Positions 27,159 through 37,508 of a stretch of 64,000 nt of DNA are shown piece after piece. The stretch is from the NCBI GenBank assembly GCA_009859145.1, contig VRVR01000031.1, positions 124,001 to 188,000 of the forward strand, read 5' to 3'. How positions within the stretch are numbered: the stretch's first letter is position 1; the number at the start of each line of letters is the position of its first letter. The notes beneath the pieces were generated by a model. It saw nothing but the letters and a program-made list of their open reading frames with translations, was not told the DNA's origin and searched no databases. This DNA comes from Andalucia godoyi (Eukaryota > Discoba > Jakobea > Jakobida > Andaluciidae). The translations under genes were made by a program, and so were the position numbers.

Positions 27159-29357
27159 ATGGTTCACTATGCCCCAACGAAAGATGACACCGCGTTAATG
27201 GAGACCTTTGAATCTCTTGATTACGAGGAAATAGAATCCAAGATCCTACGCAAAGAAAAGGAATCTCTTTCTGCTCATGATCTCAGAGCAGAAGACAAGT
27301 GGAGATGGATATTTACATTCTTTATCGGCATGTTCACTGGAATGGTTGCGTTTTTCGTGCATTTTGCTGTCAAGGGGATGCAAGAATGGAAGTTTGGATA
27401 TATTTATGACTTCATCTCCCATTCGCAAACTTATTCTGCGTTTTTCACATACACTGGATTCAATGTACTGTTGGGTCTTGTCGGCTCTGCAAGTCTTGTG
27501 TATTTCGTTCCTGCTGCCTGCGGATCTGGAATCCCCGACGTGAAGGCGTACTTGAATGGAGTTCGCGTTCACAAAGCTTTCAATGTGAAGACCTTTTTTG
27601 GAAAGGTTGGGGGCGTCATCTTGGCTGTTGCGTCGTCTCTACCGTGTGGGCCTGAAGGACCGATGATTCACATCGGCGGCTTAATCGGAGGTGGTGTCGG
27701 TCAGGGTTCGTCAAAGACTCTCAAATTCGAAATTCCGATGTTTAAGCGTTTTCGGAATCCCCGAGATCGCCGTGACTTCATTTCCACTGGAACGGCAGCA
27801 GGTGTCTCTGCTGCATTCGGTGCACCCATCGGTGGCATTCTGTTTTCCATTGAGGAATGTTCCTCTTTCTGGTCCCATTCTCTGACTTGGAGAACGTTTT
27901 TCGGATGCATGGTGGCTACGTTTACTGTGAACTTCTTCCTCTCTGGCTATGATGGGAGTTTTGACCAGAAGGCCGTCATCTTGTTCAACGTTGGCCAATC
28001 AAATGGATATCGATTTCCGGAGTTGCTGCCCTTTTTGTTGATTGCATGCCTTGGAGGTGGATTTGGATCTGCTTTTGTCTTTATTAACTTTTTGATTAAC
28101 CAATTTCGGCGCAAGTATATTGCTCCTTTTCGATATCGACGAGTATTGGAGATGTTCATAATGCTGGTCGTTTGTTCTACCGTCTTTTTCGTTTCAACAT
28201 CGTTTCTGGGAGTATGCAAGAAAAATGACGACGATACTGGTCAGTCGGACTATGCGGAAGCCGCATATGGTAGTCGTCAAAATGTGCAGTGGGACTGTCC
28301 AGATGGTCACTACAATGACGCAGCTTCACTATTCATGGTGTCACAGGAAAGAATCGTGAAGCATCTGTTCAGTCGAGGGACGGCGGACCAGTACGGCAAT
28401 GGTCCGCTGATCGTTCTTGCGATTACGTACGCGACTCTCGCTGCCTGGTGCACAGGTTCGGCAGTTTCTGGAGGAATTGTCATTCCAAAGCTCGTGATTG
28501 GTGCTGCATATGGCCGGTTGTTTGGACAGGTTGTGTACTCCTTGTTTCCGGACTCCGATATTGATCCTGGAACGTATGCACTTGTCGGTGCTTCTGCATT
28601 TTTTGGGGGTGTCTCGCGCATGACCTTGTCCTTGACAATTATCCTTCTTGAAATCACCAACGATCTGCAGTTTTTGGTTCCGATTATGTTGAGTGTTATT
28701 GTCGCAAAGTTTGTTGGCGACTTCCTGACTCCGCCGCTGTACGATCTGTTGATTTTCCTGAAGTGCATTCCGTTCTTGGAAGCTGAGCCGTCTTCGTTCA
28801 TGGAAAAGCTCAATTGCAGAAGCATAATGGCGAAAGATTTGGTTACTCTTTCTCCAGTCATGGAAGTTCAGGCTGTGCTCGAGAAATTGGAATCGAATAA
28901 CCATGGAGGCTTTCCAGTTGTGGACTCCAAGGGGCGCATGGTTGGCATTATTTTAAGAAACCACGTCTTGACAATTATTGACCAACATTGGTACGTCTCT
29001 TCTGCTGTGAAGGCGCTGTCCAAAGGCGACTTTTTTTCGGAATCCACAACGAAGGAAAAACTGCGAGTGAAAGACATCCGCTTTCGGCATCCTGGACGTC
29101 TGCAGGATACGATCGACCTAAGACCCTTCATGCATACGGCCCCCATCACTGTATCACCGCGCTTCTCGGTTTCCAGAGCATTCCAATTGTTCCGCACCAT
29201 GGGGATGCGGCATTTGTCTGTTGTGGACGATGAAAATCGTGTCGTGGGCATGATTACTCGAAAGGATTTAATGGAGCATCGAGTCGAGGAGATATATGAG
29301 AAAACCAAGACGCGCGGAAGGGCAGGATTGCATTCCCTGCTGCCTTCAGAGTTCTGA
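27159..29357 (+). CDS. CLC chloride channel/transporter, ClC-6/7-like
   Basis: This 732-residue CLC protein has about 18 membrane helices and two C-terminal CBS domains (near 545-605 and 660-725). Anion-site motifs are GSGIPDVKAYLNG and GPEGPMIHIG, which carries the gating Glu. In helix H, FSIEECSSFW carries a second Glu at the position of the proton glutamate of CLC exchangers. The block RRDFISTGTAAGVSAAFGAP is most like ClC-6/ClC-7. This points to a 2 Cl-/H+ exchanger of endosomes, lysosomes or contractile vacuoles rather than a plasma-membrane channel. ATG 27159 (MVHYAPTKDD) is preferred; the frame continues upstream, but that sequence lacks CLC features. Confidence 0.93.
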   Translation: MVHYAPTKDDTALMETFESLDYEEIESKILRKEKESLSAHDLRAEDKWRWIFTFFIGMFTGMVAFFVHFAVKGMQEWKFGYIYDFISHSQTYSAFFTYTGFNVLLGLVGSASLVYFVPAACGSGIPDVKAYLNGVRVHKAFNVKTFFGKVGGVILAVASSLPCGPEGPMIHIGGLIGGGVGQGSSKTLKFEIPMFKRFRNPRDRRDFISTGTAAGVSAAFGAPIGGILFSIEECSSFWSHSLTWRTFFGCMVATFTVNFFLSGYDGSFDQKAVILFNVGQSNGYRFPELLPFLLIACLGGGFGSAFVFINFLINQFRRKYIAPFRYRRVLEMFIMLVVCSTVFFVSTSFLGVCKKNDDDTGQSDYAEAAYGSRQNVQWDCPDGHYNDAASLFMVSQERIVKHLFSRGTADQYGNGPLIVLAITYATLAAWCTGSAVSGGIVIPKLVIGAAYGRLFGQVVYSLFPDSDIDPGTYALVGASAFFGGVSRMTLSLTIILLEITNDLQFLVPIMLSVIVAKFVGDFLTPPLYDLLIFLKCIPFLEAEPSSFMEKLNCRSIMAKDLVTLSPVMEVQAVLEKLESNNHGGFPVVDSKGRMVGIILRNHVLTIIDQHWYVSSAVKALSKGDFFSESTTKEKLRVKDIRFRHPGRLQDTIDLRPFMHTAPITVSPRFSVSRAFQLFRTMGMRHLSVVDDENRVVGMITRKDLMEHRVEEIYEKTKTRGRAGLHSLLPSEF

Positions 29358-29923
29358 GGGCACCAACGGTTTACTGCAATGGTCGCTGCCACATATCCTT
29401 CAACCCACGACTTGTCCGAGATCCATTACAGCGTGGAATCTGCCTACATGTGTAATCGTTGGCAGCATACGATTATTTATTTATTTTTAAACATCGGTGC
29501 CGAGTTGCGGTGAGACAGCGCCTTTTACATTGATTTTTGGGCAGCGAAGATGTCGACCCAAAGCGTGAACAAACCTGCCTTTACTTTGTGTTGTTTTCAG
29601 CTCCAAGGTTGCAGCAGGAACGCAATCTCTATACCTCAGAATAGATTTCAACGAAAACGGCGCCGCACGACCGGGATAAGACCTCGTGGTTGCTTCTGTT
29701 GAATGAGACTTTGTCGGCACAGGGCGACGACATGTTTCATCCTTACTCGCGTGAGTCAACATTCGTGCAGAGAAATCCCCCGACACCAGGTTTTGTGGTG
29801 GTTGTTTTTTCTGTTGTTTTTTTCCTTTGTTCGTGTATTCAAACCTCTGTTCTCCGTTTTCTCTTTATTTCTCGTTGGAAAAGACCTCTGGCGATACAGT
29901 TAACTTCAGTCTTTTCTGGTGCG

Positions 29924-30970
29924 ATGTTTCGTCGATTGTTTTCCAACTCTGCTGTTCGCGCGGGCTTGTCGCTCGGTTCGGCCGCTGTGCTTGGTCATTG
30001 TGTCTCGTCATTGAACTCTGTTTCTTCTTTTCGGGATGTTGATCTCCCTTTTGCTTCATCCTTATTTGCGGAGTCGAGAAAACCTCCTGTGGCAACGATC
30101 TCGAAGACTGGGGATTATAAGGCAGTGCGAACAGCCATTGAGCAGCTGATTTCAGAGGACATCAACATCGCCCCGACATTGCTGCGCCTTGCGTGGCATG
30201 CGTCTGGAACCTTCTCGAGGAGCCACAACAACGGTGGTTCCAGTGGTGGCCGCATTCGCCATTCACCAGAGCGTCAGTGGGGTGCGAATGTCGGACTGTC
30301 TCCTGTGATGGATGCTCTGGAGAAGATCAAGGCTGCAAACCCGTGGATCTCCTACAGTGACCTGTACACTCTTGCCGGAGTTGTCGCAATTGCAGAGATG
30401 GGAGGCCCGAAGGTCACCTGGAGATCCGGCCGCCTTGATGTTCCAAAAGGAACGGGCATTGAAAACGGAGAAGTGGAGGATGGAAGACTGCCGAACGCCG
30501 ACGTTGCGTCAAAACAACCGGTCCCTGCATATGTTCCTCAAGACGGGTGGTCCGAGGAAATGGCGTCACATATCCGCTTGATTTTCAATCGTATGGGGTT
30601 CAATGACCGTGAAATTGTGGCGTTGATTGGCGCACATGCTGTTGGTCGATGCCATCCCAACGCCTCTGGGTATGAAGGTCCGTGGACTCGAGACCCGTTT
30701 GGTTTCACGAACTCATTTTATGTCGAACTGCTGAATGCTTCGAATGGCTGGCACAAGGAACAGAATTCTAACGGCTCTGTGCAGTACTGGGACAAAAACA
30801 GGGAAATCATGATGCTTCCCGCTGATATGGTTTTTGTTCAGGACCCTATATTCTACGGCTTTGTCGTCGACTACGCAAACAATGCTGACAAGTGGAGTTC
30901 TGACTTTGCCGCTGCGTTCCAAAAATTGCTTGAACTGGGATGCGCAAATTTGCAAGATGCAAATGTTTAG
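29924..30970 (+). CDS. CCP1: Cytochrome c peroxidase, mitochondrial (class I haem peroxidase)
   Basis: This 348-residue protein reduces hydrogen peroxide using cytochrome c. The first 45-60 residues (MFRRLFSNSAVRAGLSLGSA) look like a mitochondrial targeting sequence. The distal haem motif is LRLAWHASGTF (Arg, Trp, His). The proximal motif is ALIGAHAVGRCH. GYEGPW carries the Trp that forms the radical in yeast CcP (Trp191). The C-terminal MLPADMVFVQDP block is typical of CcP and CcP-like ascorbate peroxidases. No ascorbate-specific Arg/Lys pattern was examined in detail, so an APX-CcP hybrid is possible. The longer upstream frame lacks family similarity, so ATG 29924 is used. Confidence 0.92.
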   Translation: MFRRLFSNSAVRAGLSLGSAAVLGHCVSSLNSVSSFRDVDLPFASSLFAESRKPPVATISKTGDYKAVRTAIEQLISEDINIAPTLLRLAWHASGTFSRSHNNGGSSGGRIRHSPERQWGANVGLSPVMDALEKIKAANPWISYSDLYTLAGVVAIAEMGGPKVTWRSGRLDVPKGTGIENGEVEDGRLPNADVASKQPVPAYVPQDGWSEEMASHIRLIFNRMGFNDREIVALIGAHAVGRCHPNASGYEGPWTRDPFGFTNSFYVELLNASNGWHKEQNSNGSVQYWDKNREIMMLPADMVFVQDPIFYGFVVDYANNADKWSSDFAAAFQKLLELGCANLQDANV

Positions 30971-31542
30971 TCGCCTGCACTCTTTTGTGATTCACATTGC
31001 TTCCACTTTTTGATTTGATATTGCGATCACAGCTTCCCATTTTCCTATCACCACTTTTCGTTCATGTATTGCAATCATAATGTGATAATTGTCTTTTGTT
31101 GAACACTTGTCATTTAATGGAACCAAACTTTTTTTTGTTTCTGTCTTTCTGCACCGAACATCAAGGCCGTTAAGCAGCCTGTATACATACATACATACAT
31201 ACATATATATATGCATATTAGTGCGTGCAGCGTGCAGAAACTCTGCATCATGCATGCCTACGCATAATAATCGCTGAGCCTTCCCATGCCGAAGCACAAA
31301 TTTCGAACACACTTTTTCGGTAAAAGAAGTCGAAAAAATTCCCGACTTTCCCGACTCGGTTCAACGCCTCCGCTCGGGGAAAATTTGCAAACCGGATGAA
31401 TTTTGTTCTCACTCCTATTTAATAATTTAAAAATGTGTGTTTCAGCATTTCTTTTCCTTCATTGCAGATATTCCCAAACGTTCGACCAAAACAGTTGTAT
31501 TTATTGTCATTTATTATGAGCAGTTGAGAAACGAACAATAGC
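30971..31542. other. 570 bp spacer with (CATA)n/(TA)n microsatellite
   Basis: No gene is seen between two tandem genes. A CATA repeat followed by TA units occupies 31181-31212. An A-T-rich stretch leads to the next start. Confidence 0.8.
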
Positions 31543-33825
31543 ATGGACATTAAGCCGACTTTCACGGACTTGGATCGATTGGTGCACACAGCTTATGATT
31601 TGCAGACAACAGACCAAAATGAACGGTCGATGGAATTGTATACAAAGGCGGCTCGAACTGTGGAGGAGCTTGGAGCCGTCTTTACTGATAGCTTTATAGT
31701 CGAGCAAGTTTACACAATTTATCATAACCGAGCTGTGTTGTGGTATTCCTTGAAGAGGATTTCGGATGCGTTCACGGACTTGAAACAATGTTTTGCCATC
31801 AAAGAGGCCATACCTGCTGAGTGGCGGGCGGTTTCACATCTACTGTGTGCCAGATGTCACGAGGAACAGAAAGATTATGACTCTGCATTTGAAGAGTATG
31901 AGTTGGCGTTGACAAAGTTTCCGAGTCATGTGGACACATTGATATTTCGAGCGTTGTTGCATCACAAACAAAACAATAAGATGAAAGCTGTGGAGGACTG
32001 CACTCGAGCCCTGGCGCTGCTTCACATCAACTCTCATACAAGGTCTCTCCGTACCTTTGCGTTGATCGTCCGTGGTGATTCGTACAAGTTTGCTTATGGG
32101 TTGTACCAAAAACAGTCGATGGCGGATTATGAGAAAGCTATGGAACTTGACGAAGCTCGGGTGTCGAAGTATATAGGAAGAGGCTTCACTCACAAAGATC
32201 CCACTGGACATTGCGCAAACCTAATCTCGGAGTTTGCGTCGCCTCTCACAATTAAACCCCGCGGATATCTTGAGTACCAGAAGCTCCCACTGGCGGTTCC
32301 AGATCCCATTCTCCCAGTTCCGCTACCCGTCTCGGAACCGGCTCTTCAAACCCCTCTTAAGGTTGAGGTTCCACCCTCGCCGAAGACTGTGCAACCAATG
32401 TCTTCTCTGGCTGAAACCCCAAAACACCGAACGCCCGCGGTGCCGTTGCTGTCCGTATCGAATCTAACGTCAAAACTGAAGTGGAAGGAATCCCCAGAGA
32501 ACGTGCAGCGAACTTACCGCAAGTGGTGGACGGAATCCACACCCACCACCGATAGAACTCCAAAGTCCACTGCGTCCTTTGTCAAACATATGCCGCTGGA
32601 CCTGTCAGACATCGCAACGAAGCGAAAGTACGTGAGACCATGGGCCGGTTCCAAAACGGAAAGGAAGGTTCCAGAACGGAAATCCGAAGTGGAGAATCAA
32701 CCACCCGGGAAGTTGTTGATTCCTCAAAGAAACGTTGGAACTTCTTTGCGAAGAAAGGACCCAGATCAGGAGCCTCATAGCGGAAACAAATCGGCAAGGG
32801 AACGGATGTTAGAATATTCCAGAACGAGAAAGCAGGAGAAGGAGCAGGCCCCCGTAGGTTTGAACTTGGCTGTTACGGAAACTGCGAAACGGGAAACTGC
32901 TACCACTCAATCGCCATCCACTTCCGTCCCTCAGCGATTGCCCGTCTTGCCGAAGTCTCAGTCGTCAGCCTCCGTTCCTTCAACGTCCAGTGTGTCCAAA
33001 TCATCGTCACAGAGTTCATCCTCTGCAACCGTGTCTGCTGTTTCAAATGGGGAAGAAGACCGGTTGAATCTGAATGATTTGTTCTCCAAACTGACTCCTC
33101 TCAGCCAAAAGACGGTTTCGCAGCCAAACAATTTTGCAGATAAGATCGCGGCCGTGAATGACGAGTTTATGATGCTTATCGAAGAGAGGCTGCTGTTCAG
33201 TCTTGCAAAGTATCTGCGCTCGAGAATTCCTCCTGAGTGCTTAATGCGTCTTGCAAAGAAGGCCAAGGCAGTTTCTGGAGATACATCTGCCTCAACAATG
33301 TTGAATGATGTTTCAGAGACGTCGCAGACAGGTATGGAAACGTCGCCGGAGGTAAGCAGCAACAAGTTCAGTCGCAGACGTCAGATGTTGCTTTCGGAGA
33401 TTCCTGTAGACTTGTCAGAAGTTTTGCTGAGTATTGAACTTAATCATCCCGAATTGAAGCTGTCATTCGAAGAAACGGACGTTGCGAATCTGGTTCAATT
33501 CATATCTTGGGAGTTAAACATGAAAGAGACTTCTCCGCCTGCAAACGTTTTTGCGAGGCACAGACAAAGCAAAACGCAGAAGATACCGTTACTTACGGAG
33601 TCGAGGATTCTGTTGGAACAGTCCGACAGCAAGGAGGCACTCTCTCCGTCATCTCCGAGAGTTGTATCTTCACGCTCTCCATCTTCGCTTGCTCAAGGTC
33701 ACGTCTCTGACGTCGTTCGCCATCTCCGCATGTCGCATGTCGAGGAATCTCCTTACTCCCAACCAGTTGCTCCTCCAGGAAATGTTTTTGCACGGCGACG
33801 CAACAGGGTGCAGAAATCGGAATAA
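31543..33825 (+). CDS. TPR protein with disordered tail, unidentified
   Basis: This 760-residue protein starts with about 210 residues of tetratricopeptide-like helix pairs (for example RSMELYTKAARTVEEL and YDSAFEEYELALTKFPSHVD). A long Pro/Ser/Lys-rich region follows. A helical segment near 530-590 (NNFADKIAAVNDEFMMLIEE) resembles a small folded domain. Near the C-terminus the motif PPxNVFARxR followed by QK occurs twice (about residues 664-683 and 742-758). TPRs scaffold protein complexes, but I do not recognise the family. It starts at ATG 31543 and converges on ALG7, 125 bp away. Confidence 0.8.
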   Translation: MDIKPTFTDLDRLVHTAYDLQTTDQNERSMELYTKAARTVEELGAVFTDSFIVEQVYTIYHNRAVLWYSLKRISDAFTDLKQCFAIKEAIPAEWRAVSHLLCARCHEEQKDYDSAFEEYELALTKFPSHVDTLIFRALLHHKQNNKMKAVEDCTRALALLHINSHTRSLRTFALIVRGDSYKFAYGLYQKQSMADYEKAMELDEARVSKYIGRGFTHKDPTGHCANLISEFASPLTIKPRGYLEYQKLPLAVPDPILPVPLPVSEPALQTPLKVEVPPSPKTVQPMSSLAETPKHRTPAVPLLSVSNLTSKLKWKESPENVQRTYRKWWTESTPTTDRTPKSTASFVKHMPLDLSDIATKRKYVRPWAGSKTERKVPERKSEVENQPPGKLLIPQRNVGTSLRRKDPDQEPHSGNKSARERMLEYSRTRKQEKEQAPVGLNLAVTETAKRETATTQSPSTSVPQRLPVLPKSQSSASVPSTSSVSKSSSQSSSSATVSAVSNGEEDRLNLNDLFSKLTPLSQKTVSQPNNFADKIAAVNDEFMMLIEERLLFSLAKYLRSRIPPECLMRLAKKAKAVSGDTSASTMLNDVSETSQTGMETSPEVSSNKFSRRRQMLLSEIPVDLSEVLLSIELNHPELKLSFEETDVANLVQFISWELNMKETSPPANVFARHRQSKTQKIPLLTESRILLEQSDSKEALSPSSPRVVSSRSPSSLAQGHVSDVVRHLRMSHVEESPYSQPVAPPGNVFARRRNRVQKSE

Positions 33826-33950
33826 TTTTTGAAAGAAAAAACTGAACCTTTTCTTTTTATTGTGGGTTTTTTTGTTGGTTTTTCTTTTTTTTTTGATTAA
33901 ATAAATTAATATAGTGTTTGACAAGGAAAACGGGGATCCTTCGACTTCCA

Positions 33951-34943
33951 TCAATAGAACACCAGTTTCGAACAATAGTGTCTTACAATCAATGCAATTA
34001 TGCAACAAACGACATGAAACGTCATCAATGTCCACCACAATTGGAATTCCGTTTTGGGGCCAAGCAGCCGCAGGATCCCATTCACAAGATTCCAGTGTTT
34101 TGCCTGTCCCTCCAGAAGCCCGTCATCTCTGACTTTCGGAAGACGGTGTCGCTCGCAATGAATGAAACCAAAGAGCTGCGGAAGTGAGTACAAAAAATTG
34201 AGGATTTGCGGAATAAAGAAGAGCATCAAAGTCTTTGAGAAATGCCCAAGAATTCCGCAACAAGCAAGTGCCATGCCAGCAAACACAGTATACGTATCGC
34301 CGACGAAAACACGGGAGGGGAAGATGTTGTAGCGGAGAAGCGCAATGGACACGGCGAGGAAGGGAAGCGCAATAGCAAGAACCCTTTCGTTCACTTCATT
34401 GTCAACGAACAAGTGTACGATGATGGCGAGAGCGATTACAATCGATTGACCGACTTCTAACCCGTTGATTCCAGCAAGAATGTTGATCGAATTTGTGCAG
34501 AAAACAGTCAGCAATGACAAGTACACAAGATACAGGATCCCTAAATTAACGATCCCAAGCCGGAAGGGTAACACAATCGATGTCGGGCCGCTGTAAGAAA
34601 GAAGCAACGGAAGCGAAGCAAAGAAGGGCAAGAGAATCTTGTACCTCCAAGGAACATCAAGAACATCGTCCACAAACCCCAGCAAAATCATAAAGGCGAT
34701 CGAAAACAGTGAAGCATTGTGCTGTGAAAGCTGGTCTGTCGAGACATCCAAAGAACAGAGCAATGCAGCAACAAGAAACACAATCGCAGGAGCCAAACCG
34801 GCCGATTCGGTGACGATCGGAAGCGACTTCTTATTGAGATCCTTCCCAACACGTCCAGCTTTTTGAAGACGCGGAACAATGATTGGGATTAATTTGTATG
34901 ATGCAAAATATGCCGCTATCGACACGGAGACAGTTATGATCAT
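33951..34943 (-). CDS. ALG7: UDP-GlcNAc:dolichyl-phosphate GlcNAc-1-P transferase
   Basis: This 330-residue polytopic membrane protein matches DPAGT1/Alg7, which makes GlcNAc-PP-dolichol in the first step of N-glycan precursor assembly in the ER; it is the target of tunicamycin. Visible motifs are GKDLNKK, LLGFVDDVLDVPWRYK, NSINILAGINGLEVGQ, FPSRVFVGDTYTVFAG and a cytosolic HRLPKV loop. About ten hydrophobic helices are present. It is shorter than the human enzyme (408), mostly from shorter loops, but all catalytic segments are there. It starts at ATG 34943. Confidence 0.95.
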   Translation of the reverse strand: MIITVSVSIAAYFASYKLIPIIVPRLQKAGRVGKDLNKKSLPIVTESAGLAPAIVFLVAALLCSLDVSTDQLSQHNASLFSIAFMILLGFVDDVLDVPWRYKILLPFFASLPLLLSYSGPTSIVLPFRLGIVNLGILYLVYLSLLTVFCTNSINILAGINGLEVGQSIVIALAIIVHLFVDNEVNERVLAIALPFLAVSIALLRYNIFPSRVFVGDTYTVFAGMALACCGILGHFSKTLMLFFIPQILNFLYSLPQLFGFIHCERHRLPKVRDDGLLEGQAKHWNLVNGILRLLGPKTEFQLWWTLMTFHVVCCIIALIVRHYCSKLVFY

Positions 34944-37508
34944 CGCAGATGCAGTCTGGGTCTGTAAAGCCTCTTTTTTCCCCTCGAACGAACAACGTGC
35001 AATTTAATTTAAAAAATCAACGAAGACCAGAAGAAAAACGTGCCCGACAGGTGCAACAACCTCTGGAAAAGCACCCAGCATCAAGCCTTTCAAGTTTCAC
35101 AATTCCGGCTGATTTCTACAGACGTTGCTCTCCAAGTAGTGGCGGAGAAAGTGAAATCCCTTCATTTTCTTCGCAGACAATTTGTATATAAACACAGTTC
35201 CTTGACGGAACCAAAGTCGATCCGCCTGGATCCATAATACAAGGAAAAAATAGATTGTTCTCCGAGGGGACACTTTCTTCAAGAGGTCCAAAGGAAAGAC
35301 GATTGCAAGGATCAACCAGCCCAAGACAATCTGTTAGAATGTAGTGGAGAAGGGGAGGCTGCGGGATAACAGATCTGCAGAGTCAAGGAACGGAAACTCT
35401 GAAATGTATGATGGTGATTTCCATGTCTGAGTCACCATGGGGCTCCTTCCTAGTTACGTTCCTCAGTGGCTGACATTCGTGCGTACAAGAAGCAGAAAAT
35501 CGTTGTTGTGAAATCAGGTAAAAACTCAGCTGATCACGACAGAAAACACACGACAAAGAACAGCGACTGGGAGACTCTCTCGAAGAAATAAAATGCAACG
35601 TGTTCAACAACACCCGACGCCATATGGACCAAGCGCAGATAAAGCAAATATCAAGAATCAGTGCATTTGGCAAATTCAGAAGCAACATGAGCTGCGTCGG
35701 TGTGGTTGTTGAAGCCCGAGGTGCGCCTTGTCGGTTCAAAACTGCTTACACGCAGCCAGGGGAACGAACAAACGCCTTGCCAGTAAATGCTGTCAGTGTG
35801 CCTCTGTTCATCGTTTCACCGAGCAACATTCAGATACCGAATCGACCTTCATCATCCGGGGAAAAACCGGCTATATTGAACTCGGTTGTCCTTGCTGAGA
35901 AACAGGGTTTCAACGGCCTGTAGTCAACTCCGGCAAGGTACGATATCGTAGTGATTCGGTGTCGCGTAGGGTGTGGGGTACGTACCTAATGACGTATATC
36001 ATGACGTACGTGACGTCGCTTATGACGTACGAGATTTACAGAGGAAGGGAACTCCGACTCCATTTTTTTAAGGAGTATTTTGTTCTCCTTGTTTGTTCGT
36101 TTTTTTAAGCTTTTCTATCAGAAATCGTTTTGACACAAACTATCTCTTATTATCCCTGGTCACATCTCATATTGGATATATTATAATAGTGTTGACCACA
36201 CATAGCCAAAACCTGAAGCTGGATTCCGGGTCATCAGGAATTGTATTCTGTTGTCGAAGGCTTCTCATTCAGAATTGCCCGGAAAAGTCGGAACTCAAAA
36301 AGCGGATATTTGGGGGAATGCCGATGGTTGTGGCAAAGCGAAGCAACAGGACACCGACAACCGTGTGTACAGCGACTCGCAGCACTTTATGAAACTATAT
36401 TTCATAGAGATGCAACTCCAATACTTCTCAGGTAACCGGATGGAAAACACGAGATCAGATGTGGCTGCCGAACTTGAATGATTTTTCGATCTCGTCTTTT
36501 GGTGTGTCCAATTGTTCCACAAACAGTATCGCCTGTGACTTCCCGAGAATCAAAATACATTACTATTACTGCAACGACGGACTGAACATAAAACCCTGTT
36601 TCCGAACGAGGCCGTTTGGTCAGCAGATTGACAGGACAGCGCAGTTTAGTGCGCTCTGCTTTCTCCACCACTTTCGGAAACACTATCAGGACGGCGAAAG
36701 CGCCTTGATAGTGTTGTTTGGGTGAATGTGCATCTTGTAGATATAACTGTCGAGGGAACATCGACCAACCAACAAAAATATTATTCGTGATCACAGCAAG
36801 TGAAAAAGATTTCGTTTATGGTTGCCGTTCACCTTTTGGACTTTTTCTTTTTGTAAAAATCAGGAGGTCCTCACCCTGACGCAGTTCACATCTCTGACTG
36901 ATAATGCCGTTCTAGTGGATCTCGCGTAGCTGGCAGGAAATATTCATGTCAGGCTCATTGCCCCTTCGATCCTTTTGAGTAAGTCTTAGCGGTGGTTCGG
37001 ATCAGCAACTCTTCCGATTTCCTGTTTGGATTGTCATTTTTGGAATGGCACCTTCAGGCCTCCCTGCTCGCGTGCAGACGTTTTTGGCAAATCATTTCGA
37101 AATTCTAATTTTACGGGTTTGAATGGGATACCGGGGAGCTTGTGGCAAACCCGTTTTTGCATGTGATGTGTGATATTCGTGTTCCTAAACAAACCTTGAC
37201 AACGTTTTGCACACGACAGGATTACCGAGGCCTAATTGATCGATTGGTCATATTCGGTCTTTTGGAACGGTTAATTCAGCAGACGCTTCCGAAAATCCTT
37301 GGAGGGTTTGGATTCTGCGTCTGTCTACTTGCTGCATTTTCTCTGCCAGAAGTACATTCTCAGCAGGTCTCCGATGGCGCTGTGCCGTGTAGTTTCCGTT
37401 TCGCAGCTGACGTTTGCCGCAGTTGGCAGAGTCGCCATCAGGCCGGTGAAGATCAATTCTACCATGATGTCAAGAAGAAAGATAAAAAAGCAAAGCATAC
37501 AGTCGCTT
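34944..37508. other. 2.5 kb gene-poor region
   Basis: This is the longest stretch without a convincing gene. Frames of about 100-130 codons exist on both strands (35383-35739 minus, 36402-36794 minus, 37142-37537 plus), but they compete with each other and show no domain. The 35383-35739 frame has a hydrophobic, Trp-containing stretch and could be part of a small membrane protein. It contains the TGACGT cluster described separately. Confidence 0.5.
35988..36030. promoter_or_regulatory. Cluster of four TGACGT half-sites (bZIP/CRE-like)
   Basis: TGACGT begins at 35990, 36002, 36011 and 36023, with spacings of 12, 9 and 12 bp; the third is followed by C, giving most of a CRE palindrome. Such sites are bound by bZIP factors (CREB/ATF, Hac1-type). 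It lies about 1.05 kb upstream of ALG7. Function is inferred only. Confidence 0.45.
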
